Origin: Novosphingobium sediminicola
GTDB lineage: Bacteria > Pseudomonadota > Alphaproteobacteria > Sphingomonadales > Sphingomonadaceae
Length of the DNA: 64,000 nucleotides
Assembly: GCF_014196525.1 (NCBI RefSeq)
Contig: NZ_JACIDX010000004.1
Location: 239,831-303,830, forward strand
Direction: 5' to 3'
Shown here: positions 37,948 to 45,896 of the stretch, in pieces
Numbering within the stretch: the first letter of the stretch is position 1
Layout: every line of letters begins with the position of its first letter
Made by a program: the position numbers and the translations under genes
The notes under the pieces: model-generated
Databases searched by the model: none
The model's input: the letters and a program-made list of their open reading frames with translations, nothing else
Told to the model about the DNA's origin: nothing

Positions 37948-39156
37948 ATGCGGGCGGGGGCTCTGCTGATCGCCGTTTTGCTGGCCGGCGCGGCCGGGGC
38001 GCAGGTGACCAATGTGCTGGACGATCCGGCGCAGACTCCGGCCCAGACAAGGCGCGATCTGGCCGCCGCGCAGGCGCAGGCAAGTCAGGCGCGGGCCCGG
38101 GCCGAAAGCCTTGAACGCGGCGCACAGCAGGCCAGCGCCGCCGCCGACAAAGCCGCCCGTGAAGCTGCCGCTCTGGCCGCGCGGATTCAGGAGGCCGAGG
38201 CGCAGATCGTGGCCGACGAGGCGCGCATCCGCATCATAGAGCAGCAGCGCAGGGATTTGCGCGCAGAGCTGGCGCAAAGGCAGAAGCCGCTGGTGGAACT
38301 GACCGGGGCCTTGCAGCGCCTGTCCCGCCGCCCGCCGCTGGTGGCCCTGCTGCGCCCCGGCTCGCTGGCCGACAGCGTGCATACGCGCGCCCTTCTGGAA
38401 AGCATGCTGCCGCAGGTGCAGCGCCGCACCGCCGCCTTGCGCAGCGAACTCGCCCGCGCGCGCGCGCTGCAGGAACAGGCCAAGGCGGCCGAAGCCGCGC
38501 TGCATGGCGAGATTGCCGCGCTTGGCGCCCGTCGCCGCGATCTGGGCGCGATGGAGGCCCGCCAGCGTCAGGCCGCGCGCGAGGCCAATGGCGGGGCAAG
38601 CCGCGAGGCCGAACGTGCGCTGGCTCTGGGCGAAAAGGCGCGCGATCTGGGCGGATTGCTCGATGGGTTGGAGCAGGCGGCCGCGCTGCGGGACCGTCTG
38701 GCGGCGCTGCCCGGCCCAGTGCTGCGCCCTGCCGCAGGGCAAATGGCGCAGGAGGCCGCCTATGCCCCCTCGCCCAGCCCGACGCCCACGGCTCTCCCTG
38801 ATTTCCTGTTGCCGGTAACGGGGCGGCTGATCTCGGGTTTCGGCGATGCTTCACGTGGAACAGCCGCGCGCGGGATCACTCTGCTGGTGCGCGCGCAGGC
38901 GCAGGCGGTAGCCCCATCGGCGGGGCGGATCGCCTTTGCCGGGCCGTTTGCCGGATATGGCCAGATCATCATCATCGACCATCCGGGCGGTTTCACCAGC
39001 CTGATCACCGGGCTTGAGCGGATTTCGGCGCAGGTGGGGGACAATGTCGTGGCCGGATCGCCGCTCGGCTCGGCCGGGCCCGGACGGCCCCAGATTACGC
39101 TGGAATTGCGCAGGGATGGCAAGCCGGTAAACCCGCTCGATCAACTGCACCATTAA
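37948..39156 (+). CDS. EnvC-like murein hydrolase activator (degenerate LytM domain)
   Basis: A 402-residue periplasmic protein. A signal peptide at residues 1-19 is followed by about 200 residues of Ala/Arg-rich coiled coil and a C-terminal LytM domain from about residue 285. The zinc motifs of active M23 enzymes are missing: where HxGxD should be, the chain reads SRGTAARGITLLV, and where HxH should be, RPQITLELRRDG. EnvC-like proteins of this kind activate amidases rather than cut peptidoglycan. A parS-like site lies inside the LytM part. ctpA follows. Confidence 0.88.
   Translation: MRAGALLIAVLLAGAAGAQVTNVLDDPAQTPAQTRRDLAAAQAQASQARARAESLERGAQQASAAADKAAREAAALAARIQEAEAQIVADEARIRIIEQQRRDLRAELAQRQKPLVELTGALQRLSRRPPLVALLRPGSLADSVHTRALLESMLPQVQRRTAALRSELARARALQEQAKAAEAALHGEIAALGARRRDLGAMEARQRQAAREANGGASREAERALALGEKARDLGGLLDGLEQAAALRDRLAALPGPVLRPAAGQMAQEAAYAPSPSPTPTALPDFLLPVTGRLISGFGDASRGTAARGITLLVRAQAQAVAPSAGRIAFAGPFAGYGQIIIIDHPGGFTSLITGLERISAQVGDNVVAGSPLGSAGPGRPQITLELRRDGKPVNPLDQLHH
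38847..38862. promoter_or_regulatory. parS-like site in the EnvC-like gene
   Basis: TGCTTCACGTGGAACA keeps the CACGTG core and differs from TGTTTCACGTGGAACA at one base. It is the rightmost parS-like site, about 10 kb from oriC. Confidence 0.6.
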
Positions 39157-39233
39157 TTCTTGCAACATAGCCTATCTGGCATTGTGCGCCCAACCCGGCT
39201 AGGTTTACCCCCGATTATCCAGAAAGGCCCCCC

Positions 39234-40571
39234 ATGCGTTCACGTTTAGCCACTCTTGCCCGCGCCGGACTTTTGCTGGGGGCGGTGGCGATGGTGCCGG
39301 TGGGCACGGCGGGTCTGGCCGCGGTGGATGGCCGCGTGGCGCCGCAATTTGCCCGGCTTTATACCGTCTACAGCCTGATCAAGGCGCATTATGTCGATCA
39401 GACCGATGACGAGAAACTGGTCAAGGGTGCGATTGACGGGATGCTCTCCAGCCTCGATCCGCATTCCTCCTATCTCGACGGGGCCAGCCTTGAGCGGCTG
39501 CGTACGATGATCGACGGGGGCTATGCGGGTCTGGGCATTTCGGTGGTGCAGGAGGATGGCGCGGTCAAGGTGGTCAGCCCGATGCGCGGCAGCCCGGCCG
39601 AGCAGGCCGGCGTCAAGGCGGGCGATTATATCACCCATCTGGACGGCAAGTTCATCGTGGACGGCGATCTGGACGATGCGGTGGCCAAGATGCGCGGCGC
39701 GGCAGGCACCCAGATCAAGCTGACCATCTATCGCCCCGGCCGCGAGGAGCCGTTTGACCTGACGCTGACCCGCGCGGTGATCACGCTGGAGCCGGTGACG
39801 AGCAAGCTGGAAGGCAATGTGGCGGTCGTCACGGTCAATGAATTCAGCCATGATGTGGGCCGTCTGGTGTTTGAACAGATCCAGAAGCAGCGCGCGGCGG
39901 CGGGCAACCGGCTGACCGGCGTGGTGCTGGATCTGCGCTCGAATCCGGGCGGTGAACTGGACGAGGCGGTGGCCCTGTCCGACCTGTTCCTGAGCGGCGG
40001 CACGGTAGTGTCGCAGCGCGGGCGTCAGGCGGGTGAGAATGCGGTCTATCGCGCCGAAACCTATTTCCCCGGCGATCTGGTCAAGGGCCTGCCGGTTATC
40101 GTGCTGATCGATGCGGGTTCGGCCAGCGCTTCGGAAATCGTTGCGGGCGCATTGCAGGATCAGCATCGCGCGCTGATCATGGGCGAGCGCAGTTTCGGCA
40201 AGGGCAGCGTGCAGACGATGATCCCCATCGACAGCGCCCATGCGGTCAAGCTGACCACGGCGCGCTATTACACGCCGTCGGGCCGCAGCGTGCAGGAAGG
40301 CGGCATCGAACCCGACATCCGCGTGCCGCAGATTTCCGACCCCGACGCGCGCAAGCGCAGCGAAAAGGCCCTGCGCGAGAGCGATTTGCGCCGCCATCTG
40401 GTCAATGAAAAGGGCGTCGATGACAAGAAGCTGGAGAAGGACAACACGCCCGATCCGCGCTTCAAAATGACGCCCGAGGAATTGACCGAGAAGGGCATCA
40501 AGGATTTCCAGCTGTGGTATGCGCTGCAGACGATCAATCGCACGGCGACGCTGGCGGCAAAGGGCAAGTGA
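39234..40571 (+). CDS. ctpA: C-terminal processing peptidase, S41 family
   Basis: A 445-residue periplasmic serine protease. An N-terminal signal or anchor segment at about residues 9-29 precedes the PDZ domain (GYAGLGISVVQEDGAVKVV) and the S41 catalytic core. The catalytic serine is in GSASASEIVAGALQ near residue 295 and the lysine in RSFGKGSVQTMIPI near 322. Such proteases degrade tail-tagged or misfolded envelope proteins and partner with lipoprotein adaptors. EnvC-like gene upstream and dsbB downstream (ATG one base after the stop) form the likely operon. Confidence 0.94.
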   Translation: MRSRLATLARAGLLLGAVAMVPVGTAGLAAVDGRVAPQFARLYTVYSLIKAHYVDQTDDEKLVKGAIDGMLSSLDPHSSYLDGASLERLRTMIDGGYAGLGISVVQEDGAVKVVSPMRGSPAEQAGVKAGDYITHLDGKFIVDGDLDDAVAKMRGAAGTQIKLTIYRPGREEPFDLTLTRAVITLEPVTSKLEGNVAVVTVNEFSHDVGRLVFEQIQKQRAAAGNRLTGVVLDLRSNPGGELDEAVALSDLFLSGGTVVSQRGRQAGENAVYRAETYFPGDLVKGLPVIVLIDAGSASASEIVAGALQDQHRALIMGERSFGKGSVQTMIPIDSAHAVKLTTARYYTPSGRSVQEGGIEPDIRVPQISDPDARKRSEKALRESDLRRHLVNEKGVDDKKLEKDNTPDPRFKMTPEELTEKGIKDFQLWYALQTINRTATLAAKGK

Positions 40572-40572
40572 G

Positions 40573-41052
40573 ATGAAAAATCTGGGCGCTGGTTTAAACC
40601 GGGCAAATCTGGTCGCATTGGCGGTGCCGCTGGCGCTGCTGGGCGGGGCCTATGGGTTTCAGTATATCGGGGGCCTCGTGCCTTGCGAGATGTGCTGGTG
40701 GCAGCGCTATGCCCATTTTGCCGCGCTGGGGCTGGCGGTGGCGGCGTTTGTGCTGCCGGTGAAGCGTTTGTTTGTGGCGCTTTCGGGGCTTGCTCTGGCG
40801 GCGGCCTCGGCCATTGGCGGCTATCATGCGGGCGTCGAATATGGCTGGTGGAAGGGGCTGACCGAATGCACCACCACGGTCAGCTTTTCCAATGGCGGCG
40901 ATCCTTTGGCCGCGATCATGGCGGCGCCCGTCATTCGCTGCGATGTGGTGCAGTGGAAGCTGATGGGCATTTCGATGGCCGGTTTCGATTTCCTGATTTC
41001 GGGCGCGGCGGCGCTGGTGGTTTTCGCGCTGATGGCGCGCAAGGAGCGTTGA
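40573..41052 (+). CDS. dsbB: Disulfide bond formation protein B (DsbB)
   Basis: A 159-residue inner-membrane quinone oxidoreductase with four helices that re-oxidises periplasmic DsbA. The first active pair is Cys38 and Cys41 in VPCEMCWWQRY, and the second is in ECTTTVSFSNGGDP and VIRCDVVQWKLMG. This CxxC spacing is the DsbB norm. It starts one base after the ctpA stop, and Coq7 starts one base after its own stop. ATG 40573 follows GGGCAAGTGAG. Confidence 0.9.
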   Translation: MKNLGAGLNRANLVALAVPLALLGGAYGFQYIGGLVPCEMCWWQRYAHFAALGLAVAAFVLPVKRLFVALSGLALAAASAIGGYHAGVEYGWWKGLTECTTTVSFSNGGDPLAAIMAAPVIRCDVVQWKLMGISMAGFDFLISGAAALVVFALMARKER

Positions 41053-41053
41053 G

Positions 41054-41572
41054 ATGGCGGTTTCGCAGCGCGTAAAGCGGATGGTGCGCGTCGATCAGGC
41101 GGGCGAATATGGCGCGGTGCGCATCTATGCCGGGCAACTGGCGGTGATGGGCGACCGCGGACCGCATTCGGCCAAGATCCGCGAGATGGAAGCGCAGGAA
41201 GTCGATCATCGCGCATGGTTCGACCGGCTGATCGTCGAGCGGCAGGGGCGGCCTACGGTGCTTCAGCCGATCTGGCATGTCGCGGGCTTTGCGCTGGGCG
41301 CGGCTACGGCGCTGATCGGGCCGGAGGCGGCGATGGCCTGCACTGCGGCCATCGAGACTGAGATCGACCTGCATTATACGCAGCAATTGGAAGAACTGGG
41401 CGATGAGGACCCCGAACTGGCGGGCCTGATCGAAAAGGCGCGCGATGATGAGCGTGAACACCGCGACACCGCCTTTGCCAATGGGGCTGAGCGCGCGCCG
41501 GCCTATCCGCTGCTGTCGGGGGCGATCCGGTTGGGGTGCCGATTGGCGATCCGCCTGTCGGAACGCATCTAA
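41054..41572 (+). CDS. coq7: Demethoxyubiquinone hydroxylase (Coq7)
   Basis: A 172-residue di-iron monooxygenase that hydroxylates demethoxyubiquinone, the penultimate step of ubiquinone synthesis. The ferritin-like ligands appear in DQAGEYGAVRIYAG, EMEAQEVDHRAWF, ETEIDLHY and DDEREHRDTAF. Coq7 replaces UbiF in many alphaproteobacteria. The start follows directly after dsbB, so both genes share a transcript with ctpA. The gap to the next gene is 110 bp without a good terminator. Confidence 0.94.
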   Translation: MAVSQRVKRMVRVDQAGEYGAVRIYAGQLAVMGDRGPHSAKIREMEAQEVDHRAWFDRLIVERQGRPTVLQPIWHVAGFALGAATALIGPEAAMACTAAIETEIDLHYTQQLEELGDEDPELAGLIEKARDDEREHRDTAFANGAERAPAYPLLSGAIRLGCRLAIRLSERI

Positions 41573-41682
41573 ATTGTTCTGGCGCAAGCCGGATGCGGCC
41601 AACTTCAGCTAGCATTCACCCGCTATCGCAGAGGGCTGGGTCAGCCTATATTGCCGCCAAACGCATTGAGGAGCCTGTTGCC

Positions 41683-42264
41683 ATGTTTCGCCCGATTCTC
41701 ACCCTCGCTGCCGTTTTGGGCATGGCTGCCCCCGCTCTTGCCGCCCAGCCCAGCGGCACGCAGATCACCGCCCCGGGGGGCGAGCGGGTCAATATGGTCA
41801 TCATCTTTGGCGACGATGCCTGTCCGCAGGGCAAGGGCGATGAAATCACCGTCTGCGCCCGCAAGGCCGAGAGCGAGCGCTATCGCATCCCTGAGCCGTT
41901 CCGCGAGAACACCGGCGGGCCGAAGAACGAATCGTGGAATAACAAGGTGATCGCCTATGAGCGCGTAGGCGCCACTGGTGCTCAAAGTTGTTCGCCGGTG
42001 GGCGCGGGCGGCCAGACGGGCTGCGTCTCGCAATTCATCAAGAACGCCTATGCCGAGCGCAAGCAGTCGAGCGATGTGCAATTTTCCAAGATGATCGAAG
42101 CCGAGCGTGAAAAGCGCCTTGGCAAGATCGATTCCGAGGCCGCGCGCACCCAGTCCGATGTCGAGGACGAGGAAAAGGCCTATTTCGCCCGCAAGCAGAA
42201 GCAGGCTGAAGCCGAAGCCAAGGCCAAGGCGGCGCAGCACGGCCCCCCCGCCCCCGGTCAATAA
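41683..42264 (+). CDS. Exported conserved sphingomonad protein, unknown function
   Basis: A 193-residue protein with a clear signal peptide (ILTLAAVLGMAAPALAAQ). The mature part begins FGDDACPQGKGDEITVCARK, then ESERYRIPEPFRENTGG, a motif I recognise as conserved in Sphingomonadales proteins of unknown role. Four cysteines could pair, and the C-terminal third is a charged Lys/Glu/Ala helix. Start ATG 41683 is the one with the full signal; longer frames upstream have no homology. It is convergent with the ExoIII gene. Confidence 0.77.
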   Translation: MFRPILTLAAVLGMAAPALAAQPSGTQITAPGGERVNMVIIFGDDACPQGKGDEITVCARKAESERYRIPEPFRENTGGPKNESWNNKVIAYERVGATGAQSCSPVGAGGQTGCVSQFIKNAYAERKQSSDVQFSKMIEAEREKRLGKIDSEAARTQSDVEDEEKAYFARKQKQAEAEAKAKAAQHGPPAPGQ

Positions 42265-42279
42265 GGCCCCGGTTAATAA

Positions 42280-43053
42280 TTAATCGCGGATTTCGACCCA
42301 GACTGGCGCATGGTCGCTGGCTTTTTCCCGGCCGCGATGCGCCTTGTCCACCCCGCAGGCCACCAGCCGATCCGCTAGCTCTGGCGAGAGCAGCGCGTGG
42401 TCGATGCGGAAGCCATTGTCCTTCTGCCAAGCGCCGGCCTGATAATCCCAATAGGTCCACACGCCGCCATTGGGATTATGGGTGGCGATGGCATCGGTCC
42501 AGCCATCATGCAGCAGGCGCAGATAGGCATCGCGCGATTCGGGCTGCATCAGCGCATCCTCGGCCATAGCCTTGGGGTTCCAGATGTCGCGGTCGGTGGG
42601 GATGACGTTGAAATCGCCCGTGACGATGGCGGGGATTTCCAGCGCCTTTAATTCGGCCATCCGCGCGCGCAGACGCTCCATCCAGCGCAATTTATAGTCG
42701 AATTTGGGGCCGGGTTGGGGATTGCCATTGGGCAGATAAATGCCCGCGATCCGCACGCCGCGCACCTCGGCCTCGATATAGCGGCTGTGATCGTCCTCAG
42801 GCTCGCCTGCAAGGCCGCGCTGGGTCTCGATGGGCTTCTCGCCCCGAGCAAGGATCGCCACGCCGTTAAAGCTCTTCTGGCCGTGCCAGATCGCCTGATA
42901 GCCGATCTTTTCAAACTCATCGGCCGGAAAGCCCTCGTCCTGCGTCTTGATCTCCTGAAGACAGGCGACATCAGGCTGCGTTTCCTCCAGCCATTCCAGC
43001 AGGCGCGGCAGGCGGGCCTTGATGCCGTTGATGTTGAAGCTGGCGATTTTCAT
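42280..43053 (-). CDS. xth: Exodeoxyribonuclease III (AP endonuclease)
   Basis: A 257-residue Mg-dependent nuclease of base-excision repair. The family start MKIASFNINGIKARLPRLLE, then CLQEIKTQDEGFP, and GDFNVIPTDRDIW carry the metal site and catalytic residues. KASDHAPVWVEI near the end is the His/Asp pair of the EEP fold. It cleaves apurinic sites and 3' ends. The gene starts ATG 43053 and lies left of the partial repeat D. It is convergent with the hypothetical gene at 41683. Confidence 0.95.
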   Translation of the reverse strand: MKIASFNINGIKARLPRLLEWLEETQPDVACLQEIKTQDEGFPADEFEKIGYQAIWHGQKSFNGVAILARGEKPIETQRGLAGEPEDDHSRYIEAEVRGVRIAGIYLPNGNPQPGPKFDYKLRWMERLRARMAELKALEIPAIVTGDFNVIPTDRDIWNPKAMAEDALMQPESRDAYLRLLHDGWTDAIATHNPNGGVWTYWDYQAGAWQKDNGFRIDHALLSPELADRLVACGVDKAHRGREKASDHAPVWVEIRD

Positions 43054-43087
43054 GAGGATGCAGGTCCTTGGGAAGAGAAGTTTAAGG

Positions 43088-43281
43088 TGCCTCCGGCGGG
43101 CAAAGGGACTCGGTCCCTTTGCAATCCCATGACTGGGATGGTGCCGGTGGCAAACTCAGCCTTCTTTACCGCCGGAGGCAATAATTGAAAGCGGCTTCGC
43201 CGCGTGGTGCTTCCCCGCGAATCTCACGTGCGCCCATTATGGGGATTGCAAAGGGTCAGGACCCTTTGCCCGCCGGAGGCA
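43088..43281. repeat. Rearranged repeat D: two module-3 copies facing each other
   Basis: A reverse module 3 (43088-43128, loop ACTCGG) and a forward module 3 (43241-43281, loop TCAGGA) flank about 110 bp that lacks modules 1 and 2. A stray ACCGCCGGAGGCA at 43169-43181 marks another end, and a short GCGGC/GCCGC hairpin lies near 43191-43204. This looks like joined ends of two or more copies. It fills the gap between ExoIII and ErpA genes. Confidence 0.8.
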
Positions 43282-43304
43282 CCCTTAACCTTTAACCCTT
43301 AACC

Positions 43305-43643
43305 TCAAACCGCAAACGAAGACCCGCACCCACACCCGGCCACGGCATTGGGATTTTCGACCTTGAACGCCGCCCCGCCCAGCGACTCGACATAATCGAC
43401 GACGCAGCCCGATACGAGATCGAGGCTGACCGAATCGACGACCAGCTTGACGCCATCGGTTTCGACGACGGTATCATCGTCCTCGATGCTTTCGGCCAGG
43501 CCATAGCGATATTGGAAACCCGAACATCCGCCCCCTTCGACGGCAAGGCGCAGCATGGCCGGTTTGCCCTGTTTCTGCGCGATCCACGCGACTCGGGCGG
43601 CGGCGGAGGGGCTGAGGGCGATGGTGGGGGCGGTGTCAGTCAT
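43305..43643 (-). CDS. erpA: Iron-sulfur cluster insertion protein ErpA (A-type carrier)
   Basis: A 112-residue A-type carrier that hands Fe-S clusters to target apoproteins. The three cluster cysteines are Cys40 (GGGCSGFQYRYGLAES) and Cys104 and Cys106 (VAGCGCGSSFAV), matching the HesB/IscA family. FKVENPNAVAGCGCG is the standard tail. Its upstream gap to the CBS gene is 70 bp, and no isc genes are adjacent. The neighbour to the left on the same strand is the ExoIII gene. Confidence 0.93.
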   Translation of the reverse strand: MTDTAPTIALSPSAAARVAWIAQKQGKPAMLRLAVEGGGCSGFQYRYGLAESIEDDDTVVETDGVKLVVDSVSLDLVSGCVVDYVESLGGAAFKVENPNAVAGCGCGSSFAV

Positions 43644-43713
43644 GGTGCCAATGTAGGCGCGCGCCCGCCCACTCGCAAGGCGGGCGCGCGCCCATCAATC
43701 CAGATGACAGCGG

Positions 43714-44142
43714 TCAGGCCATCTGGATGTAATCACGCAGAGCATCGGCTTCGCCCTGAATGCGGTCGATCCGGTATTTCACGAGGTCGCCGATGGAGAT
43801 GAAATCGACCATCCGCCCTTCGCGCAGCACCGGCAGGTGGCGGATACGGCGGCGGGTCATCAGACCAAGTGCTTCAAGCGCCGAGGTTTCCGGGTCCACC
43901 GTGATCGCGGGCGAGGTCATCACCTGCCCCACCACCATGTCGAGCAGGGCCGGGCCATGTTCGTTGAGGCGCGAGATCACATCGCGTTCGGAAAAGATCC
44001 CGGCGATGGCATGGCCATCGAGCACGGGGATCGCGCCGATCCTCTTGTCCGCCAGCAGGGCGATGGCATCGCGCACTTTCATCGAGACGGTACAGCCAAC
44101 GATATTAACGTTGCGGCCTTCGATCAGACGAGCAATCGACAT
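43714..44142 (-). CDS. CBS domain pair protein
   Basis: A 142-residue cytosolic protein made of two CBS domains in tandem. The first is VKDAIA-like (VSMKVRDAIALLADKRIGAI with PVLDGHAIAGIFSERDVISR), and the second PAITVDPETSALEALGLMTR with RRIRHLPVLREGRMVDFISI. Such pairs bind AMP, ATP or SAM as sensors, and the partner is unknown. Start ATG 44142 has GGAGGAAAC just upstream; a longer frame to 44211 does not. The gap to the divergent hypothetical gene is 169 bp. Confidence 0.9.
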   Translation of the reverse strand: MSIARLIEGRNVNIVGCTVSMKVRDAIALLADKRIGAIPVLDGHAIAGIFSERDVISRLNEHGPALLDMVVGQVMTSPAITVDPETSALEALGLMTRRRIRHLPVLREGRMVDFISIGDLVKYRIDRIQGEADALRDYIQMA

Positions 44143-44311
44143 GTTTCCTCCATCTCCCTTTTTGCGGGCTTTTTGTCTATTTGTATGAGTATGACATAGG
44201 CCATCCCCCATGAAAAGTGGGGAATTGCGCGGGTTTTGGTGCTTGGCCTGTTAACTGTCACCCATGCGCCACGCTTGAAACATGGTGGCCAAAGGCGCAT
44301 GAAGACGCGCG

Positions 44312-44611
44312 ATGACCAACCGTGCTCCTTTTTCCGATACGGCTCAGGCCGCCGCTGCGTGGGCGCGGTTTCGGCGCATCATGCGCTGGATGTTTCTGGT
44401 GACGATGACCACGGTGATCGGCGCCCTGACCGTCCTGTACAAACAGGAAGGCATGGTCAGCCCGCATTTCTATATTGCGGTGGCGATCGGCGTGTCTTTT
44501 GCGATGCTTTTGATGTCGGCGCTGATGGGGCTGGTGTTTCTCTCCAGCGCCAGCGGGCACGACGAGGACGTCAGCGAAGGCCCCAAGGACGATCAGGACC
44601 TGAGCCGGTAA
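44312..44611 (+). CDS. Small two-helix membrane protein, unknown function
   Basis: A 99-residue inner-membrane protein with two hydrophobic segments (FLVTMTTVIGALTVLYKQ and FYIAVAIGVSFAMLLMSALM), a short loop between, and an acidic C-terminus HDEDVSEGPKDDQD. Hydrophilic ends suggest both termini are cytoplasmic. Homologues occur in sphingomonads without assigned role. The 3' end overlaps the convergent ferredoxin-like gene by 19 bp. It is transcribed divergently from the CBS gene. Confidence 0.72.
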   Translation: MTNRAPFSDTAQAAAAWARFRRIMRWMFLVTMTTVIGALTVLYKQEGMVSPHFYIAVAIGVSFAMLLMSALMGLVFLSSASGHDEDVSEGPKDDQDLSR

Positions 44612-44964
44612 TCCTCCACCGGCACGCCGCCGATGATATGCTCCTGAAGGATGCGTTCGAGCACTTCCTCGGTGCAGGAATGATACCAGACGCCATCGGG
44701 ATAGACCACCGCCACCGGCCCGGCAAAGCACACGCGCAGGCAATCGGCCTTGCTGCGCATCACGCCTGCCTCGGTCAGGCCCAGTTGCTTGACCCGCTTT
44801 TTGAGATAGGCCCAGGCCTTGCTGCCCACCGCCGGGGTGCAGCATTCGCCCTTTTGCGGCTCGGCGCAGAGGAAGATGTGGCGCTGGACCCCGCCGGGCG
44901 CGGCCGCCCCTGCCTTGGCCAGCGCGGCCTGCGCCAGCGCGATGTCGTCAGGCTTTACCGACAT
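44593..44964 (-). CDS. (2Fe-2S) ferredoxin domain protein (thioredoxin-like)
   Basis: A 123-residue thioredoxin-like [2Fe-2S] ferredoxin related to NuoE and Shethna-type proteins. The cluster cysteines are in HIFLCAEPQKGECCTPAV and in SKADCLRVCFAGPVAVVYP. The C-terminal end, CTEEVLERILQEHIIGGVPV, is common to the family. The start is ATG 44964, overlapping the thioesterase stop by 10 bp, with GAGG 7 bases upstream; a GTG two codons earlier is also possible. Function in electron transfer is likely but the partner is unknown. Confidence 0.87.
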   Translation of the reverse strand: MSVKPDDIALAQAALAKAGAAAPGGVQRHIFLCAEPQKGECCTPAVGSKAWAYLKKRVKQLGLTEAGVMRSKADCLRVCFAGPVAVVYPDGVWYHSCTEEVLERILQEHIIGGVPVEDYRLRS

Positions 44965-45386
44965 TTCCACGCCTCGATCGCTTCCCGCAGCCCCTCAGGC
45001 AAAGGCGCGGCCTTGCCATCGACCACATGCACCGCCACCGCTTCGGCCAGAGCCACCGGGCGACCATCCTGCATCAGCAAATGACGCAAGCGCAGGCTGC
45101 GATCCCCCACCGCCGAAAGGCCCGAATGGATGGTCAGCGGATGGGGATAATGGGCCTGCGCCAGATAATCGATGTTCAGCGAGACGACCATCGTCTGCGC
45201 CCCCGCCGGGATCGCCTTGGCAAATCCGCTGGCCATATGAAAACGCACGCGGGCGTCCTCAATGATCGCCGCCATGGCCACATTGTTGATGTGGTTGTTG
45301 GGGTCCAGATCGGCATAACGGGTCGTCACCTCGCAGACATGCGGGTAACCGGCGGGATCGAGCAGCGCGGGATCAGGTTTGGCCAT
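44955..45386 (-). CDS. Acyl-CoA thioesterase, 4HBT (hot-dog) family
   Basis: A 143-residue hot-dog fold protein of the YbgC/FadM type that hydrolyses acyl-CoA thioesters. The active segment VTTRYADLDPNNHINNVAMA contains the conserved Asp followed by NHxNN, and FHMASGFAKAIPA follows. The substrate is not known. It overlaps the downstream ferredoxin-like gene by 10 bp and starts 39 bp from the PopZ stop. ATG 45386 gives MAKPDPALLD. Confidence 0.88.
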   Translation of the reverse strand: MAKPDPALLDPAGYPHVCEVTTRYADLDPNNHINNVAMAAIIEDARVRFHMASGFAKAIPAGAQTMVVSLNIDYLAQAHYPHPLTIHSGLSAVGDRSLRLRHLLMQDGRPVALAEAVAVHVVDGKAAPLPEGLREAIEAWKCR

Positions 45387-45425
45387 GCCCTTGTCCTATC
45401 AGGACAAAGGCGGGAGGGCTAGATA

Positions 45426-45854
45426 TTAGCCCTTCTTGCCGACGATCTTGGCGATTTCAGCCGCGACCATGCGCTCGACCATCGCGGGCAGGTTCTGGTC
45501 CAGCCATTCGCGCAGCGCGGGCTTGAGCAGATCGGCCACCAGCCCTTCGAGCGAGGTTTCGCCGCTGCGCACGATCTGGGGGGGGCGGCTGGGCTGTGAC
45601 ATCATGGCCAGAGCGGCCAAAGATTCGCGCATCGAGGAGATCGCGGGTTCGCTGACGAGGTCGGCGGCGGGGCTTGTCGGGGCCGGTTCCTCGTGAAAAT
45701 ACTGATCCGAATCAGCAAGATCGAGCACATCGTCCTCATGCGATTCGGCGCCGTTCAACCGGGGCGCAGCCGCGGGGCCGCGATTGTCGCGCGCAATCAC
45801 TTTTTTAATCGAATCAAGGATTTCCTCGACCGAAGGTTCGCCCTGTGCGCGCAT
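45426..45854 (-). CDS. popZ: PopZ-like polar organising protein (DUF2497)
   Basis: A 142-residue DUF2497 protein. It has the N-terminal helix QGEPSVEEILDSIKKVIARD that binds partner proteins, a central acidic Pro-rich disordered region, and a C-terminal oligomerisation part (LEGLVADLLKPALREWLDQN, then VERMVAAEIAKIVG). In Caulobacter PopZ forms a polar matrix that holds ParB-parS. The presence of parAB and oriC within 26 kb fits that role. I start at ATG 45854; a longer frame reaches 45878. It lies 43 bp from the tolC stop. Confidence 0.88.
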   Translation of the reverse strand: MRAQGEPSVEEILDSIKKVIARDNRGPAAAPRLNGAESHEDDVLDLADSDQYFHEEPAPTSPAADLVSEPAISSMRESLAALAMMSQPSRPPQIVRSGETSLEGLVADLLKPALREWLDQNLPAMVERMVAAEIAKIVGKKG

Positions 45855-45896
45855 TCTATGTGCCCCTGAAAATCGCATTATCGCCGAAATCGGCCC

